Source: Phycisphaerae bacterium | GTDB lineage: Bacteria; Planctomycetota; Phycisphaerae; UBA1845 | Length of the DNA stretch: 21,957 bases | Reading direction: 5' to 3' | Assembly: GCA_021604825.1 (NCBI GenBank) | Contig: BQJS01000068.1 | Location: forward strand, 1-21,957 | Shown here: positions 6,609 through 15,103 of the stretch, piece after piece | Layout: every line of letters begins with the position of its first letter | How positions within the stretch are numbered: the stretch's first letter is position 1 | Notes under the pieces: model-generated | Database searches by the model: none | What the model was told of the DNA's origin: nothing | Seen by the model: only the letters and a program-made list of their open reading frames with translations | Translations under genes and position numbers: made by a program

Positions 6609-8471
6609 ATGGGGCGACGCGACAAAACCAGCCGACACCTTGCTGCCGATAACCAATCTCGTATCCTTCGCGGCATGCAGAAACAGCAAGGCAATCGAGA
6701 GAAACTCGGCCTGACGCTTTTGGGTGCGACCTACATGGCAATGGTCCTGACCGGGTTCACCTGGGGTTTACCCAGTTCTAAATCAGACGCCTTGCTCTTT
6801 GGAAAAGACCCCAAAGAAGCGATTGCCAAGCTTACGGATTCGTCTGAAGCGTTGGCCCGAAGCGATGCGGCCGTCGGTGCCGACGTAGATGTCAATCCGA
6901 TCGACGTGCAAAGCGGCGTCACGATTCTCAACAAAGACAAGCCGTCGCAATTTGAAATCGTGCGGCGTTATCGTCTTTTTACGCATCAGCCCGACGAGAT
7001 GATCACGATGATGGCCCTCTCATCGATGAGCCCGTCCGCGTTACAACTCGACCCCCAACTCTATCAATACGGCGGACTGTTCGTATACCCCGTGGGCGTG
7101 TTAATCCGCGTGGCGAGTTGGTTCGGATTGACGACCGTCTCGAGCGACCCAGCCTACTATCTCGAACATCCCGAAGCGTTCGCCCGCTTCTACTGGATCG
7201 CCCGCGGCTACGTCGCCACCTGGGGACTCGCGGGAATCGTTTTGATGTTCGCGATTGGCCGACGCATCGGCGGGAGCGGCGTGGGATTGTTGTCCGCGAC
7301 GATCTTCACTTTGCTACCGGTTGTCACATGCATGTCGCACGAAGCCAAACCCCACCTGCCCGGTGCTGTGCTGATGCTGGCGGCAGTCTGGTTCGCGATG
7401 CAGGCGCTTGATCGACAACGGTTTCGGGATTGGGCGGGTTTCTTCGTGTCATGCGGGGCGGCTGTCGGAATGGTCCTGTCTTCCGCGCCGATCGTGATTC
7501 TTATTCCGCTCGTCATCGGCATGCACTGCCGCAATCAACATTTTCGACAGGTTCACGAATTGCCCTCATGCTCCAATCGGCACGTGGACTATCGCCCGGT
7601 GTTTCTTCGAGCGTCGGCTGGCGGACTGATCGTCGCCGGCTTGGTATACGTCATCACCAATCCGTATGTGGCCATCAATCTGCTGATCAATCGCCCCGTC
7701 TTGTTCAGCAACTTCGGCAACTCCATGGCGATGTACGAAGTCTCCCGCATACCGGAAGGCCTGTGGCGTGTCGCGCAACTTTCCGTAGAAGGCGCTACCA
7801 TTCCCGTCACGGTGATTGGCGCGTTGGCCATCATCGTCGCCGCGAAGCGCAAGTCGCGCGTCGCGCTACCACTGGCAGTCGGTGCCGGAACATTCGCCCT
7901 TCAGTTCGTTCTGATCGGCGCAGGCAAGCCCAACGAGTATGGCCGCTTTGGCATCTTCTATGAATGCGCCCTGGGCATCGGCGCGGCATGGCTCATCGTT
8001 GAATTGGGTCGTCGGTATCGCGTCCTGAGCGTGGGGCTTGGCATCGCACTGTGCGCATGGTGCGCGTTTTACTCTGCCGGTTATCTCTGGGGGTTCCATG
8101 CTGACGTCAACGGGCAAGGAAGTCGCGCCATGGTCGCAACCCAACTGCAAGACGTCGCAAGCGTCGCCGTCATCGCAGAACCAGCGCCGTACTCCTGCCC
8201 ACCGCTGAAATTCGAGACAACGTCTATCGTGCTGTATCGATCGGGCCCAGCTGACTTGGTCCACGACCGCCTGCGGCGATGGGTCGAAGATGAAAACGCA
8301 CCCGACACGTTGCTCGCGATCATCGACGAACCAGCGGAGGCCGTCGACCAGCTCAACTTAACCAATGAATTCGACGCAGAGGTTTTTGAGAATCGACCGA
8401 ATTGGCTACCTCGCGGAAGAATCAGCTGGGCCAACAAGCCGGTTCTAACGATCCGGCGAAAGTCTGGATAG
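6609..8471 (+). CDS. GT-C membrane glycosyltransferase, GT39/PMT-like
   Basis: This 620-residue polytopic protein is most like family-39 glycosyltransferases, which move a sugar from a polyprenyl-phosphate donor on the outer face of the inner membrane. A first membrane helix lies at about 33-53. A long extracytoplasmic loop carries an Asp-Glu pair (HQPDEM, Asp129-Glu130) at the place of the GT-C loop-1 acidic motif, and DPQLYQYGGLFVYP (149-162) fits the family's second loop feature. Several helices follow (about 198-218, 224-240, 250-266, 276-306, 332-350, 395-412, 418-437, 450-466). HEAKPHLPG (244-252) and GKPNEYGRFG (439-448) resemble other conserved loops. The C-terminal part after about 500 is soluble. 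The start at 6609 is the first ATG in a good frame; ATG 6675 is an alternative without a better ribosome site. Donor and acceptor are unknown. Confidence 0.7.
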   Translation: MGRRDKTSRHLAADNQSRILRGMQKQQGNREKLGLTLLGATYMAMVLTGFTWGLPSSKSDALLFGKDPKEAIAKLTDSSEALARSDAAVGADVDVNPIDVQSGVTILNKDKPSQFEIVRRYRLFTHQPDEMITMMALSSMSPSALQLDPQLYQYGGLFVYPVGVLIRVASWFGLTTVSSDPAYYLEHPEAFARFYWIARGYVATWGLAGIVLMFAIGRRIGGSGVGLLSATIFTLLPVVTCMSHEAKPHLPGAVLMLAAVWFAMQALDRQRFRDWAGFFVSCGAAVGMVLSSAPIVILIPLVIGMHCRNQHFRQVHELPSCSNRHVDYRPVFLRASAGGLIVAGLVYVITNPYVAINLLINRPVLFSNFGNSMAMYEVSRIPEGLWRVAQLSVEGATIPVTVIGALAIIVAAKRKSRVALPLAVGAGTFALQFVLIGAGKPNEYGRFGIFYECALGIGAAWLIVELGRRYRVLSVGLGIALCAWCAFYSAGYLWGFHADVNGQGSRAMVATQLQDVASVAVIAEPAPYSCPPLKFETTSIVLYRSGPADLVHDRLRRWVEDENAPDTLLAIIDEPAEAVDQLNLTNEFDAEVFENRPNWLPRGRISWANKPVLTIRRKSG

Positions 8472-8477
8472 GAAATT

Positions 8478-8490
8478 GTCATTCCCGCGA
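8478..8490. repeat. Truncated extra copy of the palindromic repeat
   Basis: The 13 bases GTCATTCCCGCGA are identical to the first half of the full copy at 8509-8535, but the second arm is missing. It begins 7 nt after the GT-C stop codon. Confidence 0.7.
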
Positions 8491-8508
8491 GTTGATACCA
8501 CATCGTTT

Positions 8509-8575
8509 GTCATTCCCGCGAAAGCGGGAATCCAGTTCATATAGCTTACTGGACTCCCGCTTTCGCGGGAGTGAC
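8509..8575. repeat. Paired palindromic repeats (ATTCCCGC type) at a convergent gene junction
   Basis: Two 27-bp units, 8509-8535 and 8549-8575, lie head to head with a 13-nt spacer. Each folds alone: ATTCCCGC-GAAA-GCGGGAAT in the first and ACTCCCGC-TTTC-GCGGGAGT in the second. The two differ only by a compensating base-pair change (T-A to C-G) that keeps the stem. They also pair with each other as one 67-bp near-palindrome. Repeats of this core are known as dispersed elements in many bacteria. They sit between the stops of the convergent GT-C and ligase genes and could serve as a two-sided terminator. Confidence 0.88.
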
Positions 8576-8596
8576 GTACTGGAGTAGTGATTGCAT

Positions 8597-11500
8597 CTAA
8601 GGCCCCTCAGCGCCTCCGGCGTCTCTACCGCCGACATCGTCATCACTCGAAACCGGTGCAGCCGGCGCAGAAGAAGGCCCAGACGAAATGCCAAGTTCCC
8701 GCTCGATATGCGATCGCATTCCAGCGATCAGTGAGCTTGCCGGCATCGCGTTGGCTGCCCTTAGCACAATCGCGTAAACATCCTGAGCATCACCGCCATT
8801 GTCAATCGCCTGGTTGATCCGTTCCACGGTCTGCGCCTCATCACCGACGAGGATCGAAATATCGGCAGCCAGGAACCAATTCGCCGCCGATTCGGAATCG
8901 AGGGCCAGCGCCCGTTGGCTCCACCCATTGAGCTTGTACGGGACGCGATCGTACGCTTTTTCGAGCACACTGTAGGCCAATTTCATGTACCGGTTCGCCA
9001 CCTCGTCATCCAATTGCTTTGCATCGATGCTGGGCGCTCGCTCTGCCAACCGATCCCGAACAAATTGCTCGTGCCCCGCAGCAAGATGGTAGGCCATCAC
9101 CCGCTCGCGAAGTGCAGCAATCAGCATCCGGCCATCCTTTGAAGCCGGAACTCGATTGAGCGCGACGTTGGCTGCATCGATCGCCGGCTGGGGGTTTCCC
9201 GGATCGGCTCGAAACGACGCGTCCGCCAACTCGGCGTAGCATCCGGCATGGGCGATCAACGGTATTCGGTTTGGCTCGGCTGCGACATCGTCATAGATCT
9301 TGGCGGCAGCACGCAAGTATTGAACAGACTTGTCGGTCAGGCCTTGCACGTAAGCAGCCACTGCTCCGACGCGTAGAATCTCGGGGGCCCACGCATTGAC
9401 CCGGTCCGCCAATTCCGCCTCTGTCGCAGCGTTCAAATCGTTATCAATTTGGTTGATGGCTTCCGTTCCGAAATCGGAATTGGCCACCAGCGCACCGACG
9501 GCTTGTATGTATCGATCGGTGACGATTCCCATTCGCAACGGGCGGGCGAGAATCTCGAGCGCAGCCGACACCTCCAGTTGCCCGATGGATGCGACGACGA
9601 GCTTGGTCGCCAACTCCGGTTCAAACGGTTGTCGCTCAAGCTGCGCCCCCAACGATTTCGCGGCAAGCAGGCCTTCCTGGGCGACATCTTCCGTTCGCCC
9701 GTCGATTTCGGCAAAGACGGCCCGTAACGTTCGCAGCTTGAATTCGAGCAGCCCGATACCCATCTCACTGCTGACGATCGACCGAACGAATTCGAGGTCC
9801 GCGAGTGACTCATCGAGAATCGTTTCGCATTGTGCCCGATCATCCTTCATGTGCTGCTCAAGATCTGGATCGGGTTGCGGAGCGCTGGCTTGTATGCGCA
9901 GTCGCCGGACGTACTGCACTTGAAGCTGTTCGGCGACGTAGAGTTGCGATGCGATTTTCTGAATCAGGGCGGTCAGTTTGCGTTGCGGTCGCAAGCGATC
10001 GGTGTACGCCGTTCGCGAAAGCAGCGCGGCCTGGCTCCAGTCGCTTTCCGCAAGGGCACCATTCAAATCGTACAATGAACGAGCCGCATCAAAATCCCGT
10101 CGCGAATACTCCAACGCCCCAAGCCCGAAAACGAATGCCGCCACAACGATCATCCAACTCAACGATCGCCGCCGCGCGATGTGCGCCACCACGGCATCAG
10201 GCAACGGGCGCGCCAAAGCCCAGACCAACCCCAAGACTGTGAAGAAAACAAAAGGCAATCCAACCACCTGCAACCCCACATTAAAACACTCTTCGACGAT
10301 CAAGGCGGCGAGCGCAGCGCTCATTCCAATCAACATCCATCGCGACGTAGAATCGTTGATGTTCGGAATGGCGTTCGTCCCACCATAGACCGCAAGGAAC
10401 AACGCCCCCAACAGCAACACCAACCCGATGCCCCCAAGATCGCTGGCGACTTCCAACCACTCGCCATGGGCATGGCTGACCCTGCTTCCAAGGGCGGCGG
10501 GATCAGCCAGCACATCTTGGGCGGCCAAACCGTCTGCCAATAGCGCATATCCTCCGAGCCCATGCCCGCCCAACGGACGCTCACCGAAGAGGTCCATCGC
10601 ATAGTCCCACGAATAAAGTCGAAAACGCATCGAAGCGCTGCGACCGGTCACCGAGGTTGTGTCGTGTTGGTTGAAGAAATAGATCGCCACCGCGACGATA
10701 CCGATGATGCCCATGACCGCAGCAATTAACTTCACGTCGCGTCCACCGGCAAATGCAGCCACCGCGAAGAGCCCCAGTCCAAGCCCGATCTTCGGTCCGC
10801 GAGAGTCCGTCAAATGAAACGCCAAAACCATCACGCCGACAGCAAGTGCAAAAAGCAAAATTGTCGTCAGGCCGCGCGCAGCTTGGTTGCTTCGCATTGC
10901 TACGAAACCGCGCACCACAAACGCAATCGCGACAAGCACCCCGGGAATCAAACACGCGGCTAGGAACAGCGGGTTCCCAATCGGATACCCCACCCGCTGC
11001 ACTGAATTTCGCTCGGAATAGTACCAGCAAGCCATTCCGGCGGTGAGCACCAAGACACCGACCATGCAGTATCCCGAAACAACCGCCGCCCGCCGGTTCA
11101 AACAGATCGCCAACGAGAACGCCCAAAGGACGTTGGTGCCCAAGATGACCGCCCCGCCAAACGCAAACGACGGCGCGTTCGACCAAAGCGTCGCCGCAAA
11201 CGCCCATGCGACGTAGAGCAGCATCAAGATTTGCGACGCGAGAATCGGATCGATGTGCTTCTTCGGGCGATCGTCGGGGTGTGGATGGTCAGATTCATCT
11301 GCGCCGCTTTCATCGACTTCAATCACCGCATCTTCTTCGGCGACCTCACCCTGACTTCGCACCCTAAACAAAAATCCGAGCGCGGCGACCATGATGCCAA
11401 GTCCAGCCGCCGTGCCAGCTACGAGCGACTTGATCGCGACACCGTTGGGGGTTGGCTTGGCGTATTGCAGGTCGAGAATTTCGACAATCGCAAGCAGCAG

Positions 11501-11662
11501 CGAATCGGACGGCCAAGCACTCGCCCCATCGGGAAGCGATCGCGGCTTGCCGGCACTCGTCAACAGGCAGTTGCCCGCCAATGCCAGCGCTAAAAGCACC
11601 AACATCACGAAGTGAACCGGCTTGAGTTCGTTGGGATTGACGATTCGAATCAAACGCGACAT
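8597..11662 (-). CDS. O-antigen ligase/polymerase (Wzy/WaaL type) with large helical C-terminal domain
   Basis: This 1021-residue protein has a polytopic N-terminal half and a soluble C-terminal half. The family joins or polymerises lipid-linked glycans on the outer face of the inner membrane. The hallmark loop is visible: RFRLYSWDYAMDLFGERPLG (346-365) followed by SHAHGEWLEVASDLGGIG (396-413), as in PF04932 proteins. About a dozen membrane helices lie between 15 and 515. A cytoplasmic or periplasmic acidic loop lies at 102-135 (VDESGADESDHPHPDD). From about 520 to 1000 the protein is alpha-helical and TPR-like, probably periplasmic. The usual ligase is 400-500 residues, so the tail doubles it. 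It is last in a minus-strand run, 35 bp after the adenosyltransferase gene. Ligase versus polymerase cannot be told from sequence. Confidence 0.82.
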   Translation of the reverse strand: MSRLIRIVNPNELKPVHFVMLVLLALALAGNCLLTSAGKPRSLPDGASAWPSDSLLLAIVEILDLQYAKPTPNGVAIKSLVAGTAAGLGIMVAALGFLFRVRSQGEVAEEDAVIEVDESGADESDHPHPDDRPKKHIDPILASQILMLLYVAWAFAATLWSNAPSFAFGGAVILGTNVLWAFSLAICLNRRAAVVSGYCMVGVLVLTAGMACWYYSERNSVQRVGYPIGNPLFLAACLIPGVLVAIAFVVRGFVAMRSNQAARGLTTILLFALAVGVMVLAFHLTDSRGPKIGLGLGLFAVAAFAGGRDVKLIAAVMGIIGIVAVAIYFFNQHDTTSVTGRSASMRFRLYSWDYAMDLFGERPLGGHGLGGYALLADGLAAQDVLADPAALGSRVSHAHGEWLEVASDLGGIGLVLLLGALFLAVYGGTNAIPNINDSTSRWMLIGMSAALAALIVEECFNVGLQVVGLPFVFFTVLGLVWALARPLPDAVVAHIARRRSLSWMIVVAAFVFGLGALEYSRRDFDAARSLYDLNGALAESDWSQAALLSRTAYTDRLRPQRKLTALIQKIASQLYVAEQLQVQYVRRLRIQASAPQPDPDLEQHMKDDRAQCETILDESLADLEFVRSIVSSEMGIGLLEFKLRTLRAVFAEIDGRTEDVAQEGLLAAKSLGAQLERQPFEPELATKLVVASIGQLEVSAALEILARPLRMGIVTDRYIQAVGALVANSDFGTEAINQIDNDLNAATEAELADRVNAWAPEILRVGAVAAYVQGLTDKSVQYLRAAAKIYDDVAAEPNRIPLIAHAGCYAELADASFRADPGNPQPAIDAANVALNRVPASKDGRMLIAALRERVMAYHLAAGHEQFVRDRLAERAPSIDAKQLDDEVANRYMKLAYSVLEKAYDRVPYKLNGWSQRALALDSESAANWFLAADISILVGDEAQTVERINQAIDNGGDAQDVYAIVLRAANAMPASSLIAGMRSHIERELGISSGPSSAPAAPVSSDDDVGGRDAGGAEGP

Positions 11663-11697
11663 GAATTCATTCTACAATTCTTGGGGACAGGAGTTTA

Positions 11698-12258
11698 TTA
11701 CGCCTTGGGCGCGGTCCAAATGATGTTGGCAACGTTTGCGCGGTGATTGGCCCCCAGCGAATAAGCAAACATCAGGTCGCTGAGTCTATTCAAATAAATG
11801 ATCGCCGTCTGCGACACCGACGTTTGGGACACCGAAGATTGCGACGCGAGGGCAACCACATCGCGCTCCGCCCGCCGACACACCGTCCGCGCCACGTGAA
11901 ACCGGGCGGCCAACTCGCATCCACCCGGCAAAACGAAATTCTTGAGCGTTTCGACTTCAGACATCAACGCATCGAGTTGGGTTTCCAAGCGCGCAATCGA
12001 CTCGCTCTGCAGCGTCAGCATCTTCTCTTCGCCGTCCGCCGTCGCCAACTCTGTGCCCAGCACGAATAGATCATTCTGAACCTGCCGCAAATCTTCGCGC
12101 CACTGCTTAACATCGCACGCAACCACCGCCCATCCGATCACAGCGTTAAGCTCATCGACCGAACCGTAGCACGTCACGCGGGCGTGATCTTTGGGCACCC
12201 GCACACCACCGATCAAACCCGTTTGGCCGTCATCACCTGTTTTCGTGTAGATCTTCAT
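11698..12258 (-). CDS. PduO-type cob(I)yrinic acid a,c-diamide / cob(I)alamin adenosyltransferase
   Basis: This 186-residue enzyme transfers adenosyl from ATP to cob(I)alamin, making coenzyme B12; it is a soluble trimer in known members. The N-terminal ATP-binding motif is present (YTKTGDDGQTGL, 4-15), then GSVDELNA (32-39), CRRAERDVV (127-135) and YLNRLSD (155-161). These are the PduO/PF01923 hallmarks and the length is normal. Two oddities: a five-residue repeat (SQSSV-SQTSV-SQTA, 139-151) sits in the loop before YLNRLSD, and the usual Ala-Arg after the LSD helix reads FAYSLGAN. Activity is likely but not certain. No other B12 gene is in the window, and its place among envelope glycan genes is probably incidental. 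Confidence 0.9.
   Translation of the reverse strand: MKIYTKTGDDGQTGLIGGVRVPKDHARVTCYGSVDELNAVIGWAVVACDVKQWREDLRQVQNDLFVLGTELATADGEEKMLTLQSESIARLETQLDALMSEVETLKNFVLPGGCELAARFHVARTVCRRAERDVVALASQSSVSQTSVSQTAIIYLNRLSDLMFAYSLGANHRANVANIIWTAPKA
11806..11844. repeat. Short 15-bp tandem repeat inside the adenosyltransferase gene
   Basis: About two and a half imperfect copies of a 15-bp unit (GTCTGCGACACCGAC, then GTTTGGGACACCGAA, then GATTGCGAC) encode the repeated SQxSV residues. It is in frame, so the protein is not broken. Confidence 0.7.
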
Positions 12259-12323
12259 GAATCTCTACCGTCAGTCGTCGGTCACAACCGAACCATTATA
12301 GAGCATCGTCGCCCAAGCGAAAA

Positions 12324-14237
12324 TCACCCGCTCATCCCACCGCGCATCTGCCACCAACACAGCGACAAAATCGCAAAAAGCACGTTCGTGTGCTCGCCCC
12401 GAAACGCGCAATGATCCTCGTATAGCTTGAGGACAGCCGCCGAATCAAAAATGCCAAACTCGTCCAGCCGCTCGCGCGTAACCGTATCCAGAAAAGTCTC
12501 GCGCAGCTCGCGTCGAAAGAACTCACCCACCGGCACCTCGAAGCCCATCTTGCCGCGATCGAGAATTGCATCCGGAATGATCCCGCGATACGCATCGACG
12601 AGCACCCGCTTGCGCACCCCGCGCGACATTTTGAATCTGGCTGGCAGTCCCAACGCATACTCAACCAACTCGTGATCGAGGAAAGGCGTCCGCACTTCCA
12701 ACGAATGACGCATGCTCGCCAAATCAACCTTGTGAAGCATGTCAGCCGGCAGTGAATACTGAAGATCAAACGCGAGGATTTGATTCAAGTCGCCGTCGGG
12801 AATATCGCCAGCCAACTCCTGAATCGCTTGGTACGAATGCTTGAGCGTAAGATCGTCAACACCCGTCGGATTCAAGATCGACATCGCGTCGCGCGAAAGT
12901 ATTTGCGACCACGCCAGGTGTCGCGCCTGCATCGACGCCGTCGAAGCCCACAAGAGCTTTCGCATCTGACCAAGTCGCCGCCCGATGACCGATCGCTTTG
13001 ATTTCGGCCCAAGGCCCAGAAGCGGTTCGATCACCCGCCGTCGAATCGCTGCCGGAATGCGATCGTACAAGTGCAGCGAATCGTGCCCCAAGTACCGCCA
13101 ATACCCGCCGAACAATTCATCCGCGCCATCGCCCGAAAGACAAACGGTCACATGCTTGCGCGCCAAACGCGACACCATCGCCGTCGGAATCAGTGAACTG
13201 TCGAAAAACGGTTCGCCCAGATGATCGAGCATCTCCGAAATCAATTCGACCACATCGTTCGCGGTGACCGACAATTCGTGATGGTCGCTGCCGATGTGGT
13301 TGGCCATCTGCCGTGCGAATTTCGTTTCGTCGTAGGCGCGTTGGCCTTCGTAGCCAACCGAGAACGTCGAAACCTTCCCCGGCGTGCATTCAGCCAAGTG
13401 CGTCGCGATGATCGAAGAATCGACGCCGCCCGACAGGAACGCCCCCAATGGAACGTCTGCATGTCGCCGCCGAGCCACCGATTTGAAAATCCTGCGGCGA
13501 ACACCCTCGCATGCTTCGCCATAATCCATCGAGCCATTGCCCCGCGCTTCGGCAACAGGCGCATAGTATCGTTGAGGGGCGCGGATGCCCTGACGGTCAA
13601 ATTCAATAAACGTTCCTGGCGCAAGTCGCCGCCCATTCCGATAGATCGACGCATCCGGTGCCGTGAAACCAAACCGCACGTAATGCAATAGAGCTTGCGA
13701 ATCGACGCTTCGATCCCAGTCGCCCAGCATACGAAGCGTTTGCGATTCGCTGGCGAAGTACGTCCGCGAACCGTCGACCGCGTAAACGATGGGCTTGATG
13801 CCAAATCGGTCGCGGGCGAGGAAACCAGTGCCGGTTTCGCGATCGTAAAAGCACAAACCCCACATACCGTTGAAGCGTCGCAGGGCAGCCGTCCCCCATG
13901 TCGCGCAGGCGGCCACGACCACTTCCGTATCGGTGTCCGTCCTGAACGCGCAACCTTCCAGCGCAAGCTCAGCCCGCAGCTCGCGGTGGTTGTAAACTTC
14001 GCCGTTGAAGACCAGAACCCAACGGTCTTGATAGATGAATGGTTGATGACCTTGCGGGGTCGGGTCAACAACGGCCAACCGTACCGCCGCCAATCCGACT
14101 GACGCGGAATTGTCGTGGCTTAACCAGGTTCCAGAATCGTCCGGTCCGCGGTGGCGCATCGTCGCGCAAGCGCGCTCCAACACAGCCCCATCAATCGCCG
14201 CGCCCGAATAATCGATGATCCCGGAAATTCCGCACAT
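12324..14237 (-). CDS. asnB: Asparagine synthase-like glutamine-dependent amidotransferase (AsnB family)
   Basis: This 637-residue protein has an N-terminal class-II glutamine amidotransferase domain (about 1-210) and a C-terminal ATP-pyrophosphatase synthase domain (about 240-620). Catalytic Cys2 follows the start Met directly (MCGISG), which fixes the start at 14237. RHRGPDDSG (28-36), FNGEVYNH (77-84) and DTDTEV (101-106) line the glutaminase site. The PP-loop is LSGGVDSS (268-275), and LSGDGADELFGGY (367-379) and EVRTPFLDH (514-522) are conserved synthase motifs. All key residues are present, so it should be active. Family members either make asparagine or amidate sugars or other acids, and many lie in exopolysaccharide loci as here. 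The gene is 65 bp upstream of the adenosyltransferase and 90 bp downstream of the lipoprotein gene on the same strand. Confidence 0.93.
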   Translation of the reverse strand: MCGISGIIDYSGAAIDGAVLERACATMRHRGPDDSGTWLSHDNSASVGLAAVRLAVVDPTPQGHQPFIYQDRWVLVFNGEVYNHRELRAELALEGCAFRTDTDTEVVVAACATWGTAALRRFNGMWGLCFYDRETGTGFLARDRFGIKPIVYAVDGSRTYFASESQTLRMLGDWDRSVDSQALLHYVRFGFTAPDASIYRNGRRLAPGTFIEFDRQGIRAPQRYYAPVAEARGNGSMDYGEACEGVRRRIFKSVARRRHADVPLGAFLSGGVDSSIIATHLAECTPGKVSTFSVGYEGQRAYDETKFARQMANHIGSDHHELSVTANDVVELISEMLDHLGEPFFDSSLIPTAMVSRLARKHVTVCLSGDGADELFGGYWRYLGHDSLHLYDRIPAAIRRRVIEPLLGLGPKSKRSVIGRRLGQMRKLLWASTASMQARHLAWSQILSRDAMSILNPTGVDDLTLKHSYQAIQELAGDIPDGDLNQILAFDLQYSLPADMLHKVDLASMRHSLEVRTPFLDHELVEYALGLPARFKMSRGVRKRVLVDAYRGIIPDAILDRGKMGFEVPVGEFFRRELRETFLDTVTRERLDEFGIFDSAAVLKLYEDHCAFRGEHTNVLFAILSLCWWQMRGGMSG

Positions 14238-14327
14238 GTAGGAAGGGTATCAGCCGAAAGGCGTTTGATCGAATGCCGACCCGGACGTCCAGCAGCCAAC
14301 CGGATCAGTCCAACCAACACGCCGACA

Positions 14328-15032
14328 TTATGGGCCGTATTCCACGCTGGGCACCGACTCGCCCATCTCACGCAGCATCGCGACGACATCTTGCTGGCTG
14401 GGGTTTAGCTCGAGCGAACGGTGCAGCGACTTGACGGCCAGATCGTGCCGGCCCGCCTTCTGATGAAGCATGCCGATGCCCTTGTGAACGTTGGCATTGC
14501 CGGGCTCCATCGCGAGCGCCTGGCGATAGTGCAGAAGCGCGGTATCCAGATCGCCACGCTGCTCATGCTCGCTGGCCAGGAAGACGTATTGATCAGCCGA
14601 AGGGCCCACGAATTTCGCAGCCCACTTCGCCGAACGTAGAGCCTCATCCGATTGCCCCTTAAGTTCCAGCGCACGGTTCTTTCCAAGCAGCGCCGGCTTG
14701 AATCCCGGATGGGCGTTGATCGCACGATTGTAGAAATCGATCGCCCGGTCCAGATCGCGCTGGGCAGCCGCATGGTTGCGATTCTTCAATTGCTCCGTTG
14801 CCTGCATCATGCAGCACGCGGCGATGTCGTGGAGGTTTTCCGGGTCTTCGGGGTATTTGAAATGGGCTTCCTCAAACAACCGACGGGCGGCTCCGAACCG
14901 ATCCTGGGCAAATTGATTCTGCCCCTCGATGCGCAGTTCCTTGTAAGTTGGACCGCACCCGGTGACGACGGCTAAACTTAAGAATGAAACGAGCAAGACG
15001 AATGCGCTTCCGCGCGAAGCATTGTGTGGCAT
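14328..15032 (-). CDS. TPR-repeat lipoprotein
   Basis: This 234-residue protein begins with a lipoprotein signal: a hydrophobic run (FVLLVSFLSLAVV) and a lipobox VTGC with Cys26. It should be lipid-anchored after export. The mature part is built of about five TPR-like helical pairs, for example RFGAARRLFEEAHFKYPEDP, AIDFYNRAINAHPGFKPAL, ALLHYRQALAMEPGNANVH and AVKSLHRSLELNPSQQDVV. It should be a protein-interaction scaffold. The ATG at 15032 is chosen over the longer open frame to 15104, because it places the signal peptide at the N-terminus and has GGGAG 7 nt upstream. It is the first gene of the minus-strand run leading to asnB and the ligase, so it may help assemble the envelope glycan machinery, but this is inference. 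Confidence 0.85.
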   Translation of the reverse strand: MPHNASRGSAFVLLVSFLSLAVVTGCGPTYKELRIEGQNQFAQDRFGAARRLFEEAHFKYPEDPENLHDIAACCMMQATEQLKNRNHAAAQRDLDRAIDFYNRAINAHPGFKPALLGKNRALELKGQSDEALRSAKWAAKFVGPSADQYVFLASEHEQRGDLDTALLHYRQALAMEPGNANVHKGIGMLHQKAGRHDLAVKSLHRSLELNPSQQDVVAMLREMGESVPSVEYGP

Positions 15033-15039
15033 AACCGTG

Positions 15040-15044
15040 CTCCC
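15040..15044 (-). promoter_or_regulatory. Ribosome binding site of the lipoprotein gene
   Basis: On the minus strand GGGAG lies 7 nt before ATG 15032, which decides this start over the upstream in-frame ATG at 15104. The site lies in the short spacer facing the divergent LigD-like gene. Confidence 0.65.
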
Positions 15045-15103
15045 ATGATCAGACCGTCGATCGATGCATCTGGCGACGTTGACTCGAAGGCATCCAATCA
15101 ACA

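Noticed and set aside
7430..7963. 177-codon plus-strand frame inside the GT-C gene
   Set aside because: Arg-rich shadow of the membrane protein frame with no ribosome site or domain.
13241..14071. 276-codon minus-strand frame inside asnB
   Set aside because: It is in a different frame of a complete, motif-rich asnB gene and has Arg/Ser-rich shadow composition.
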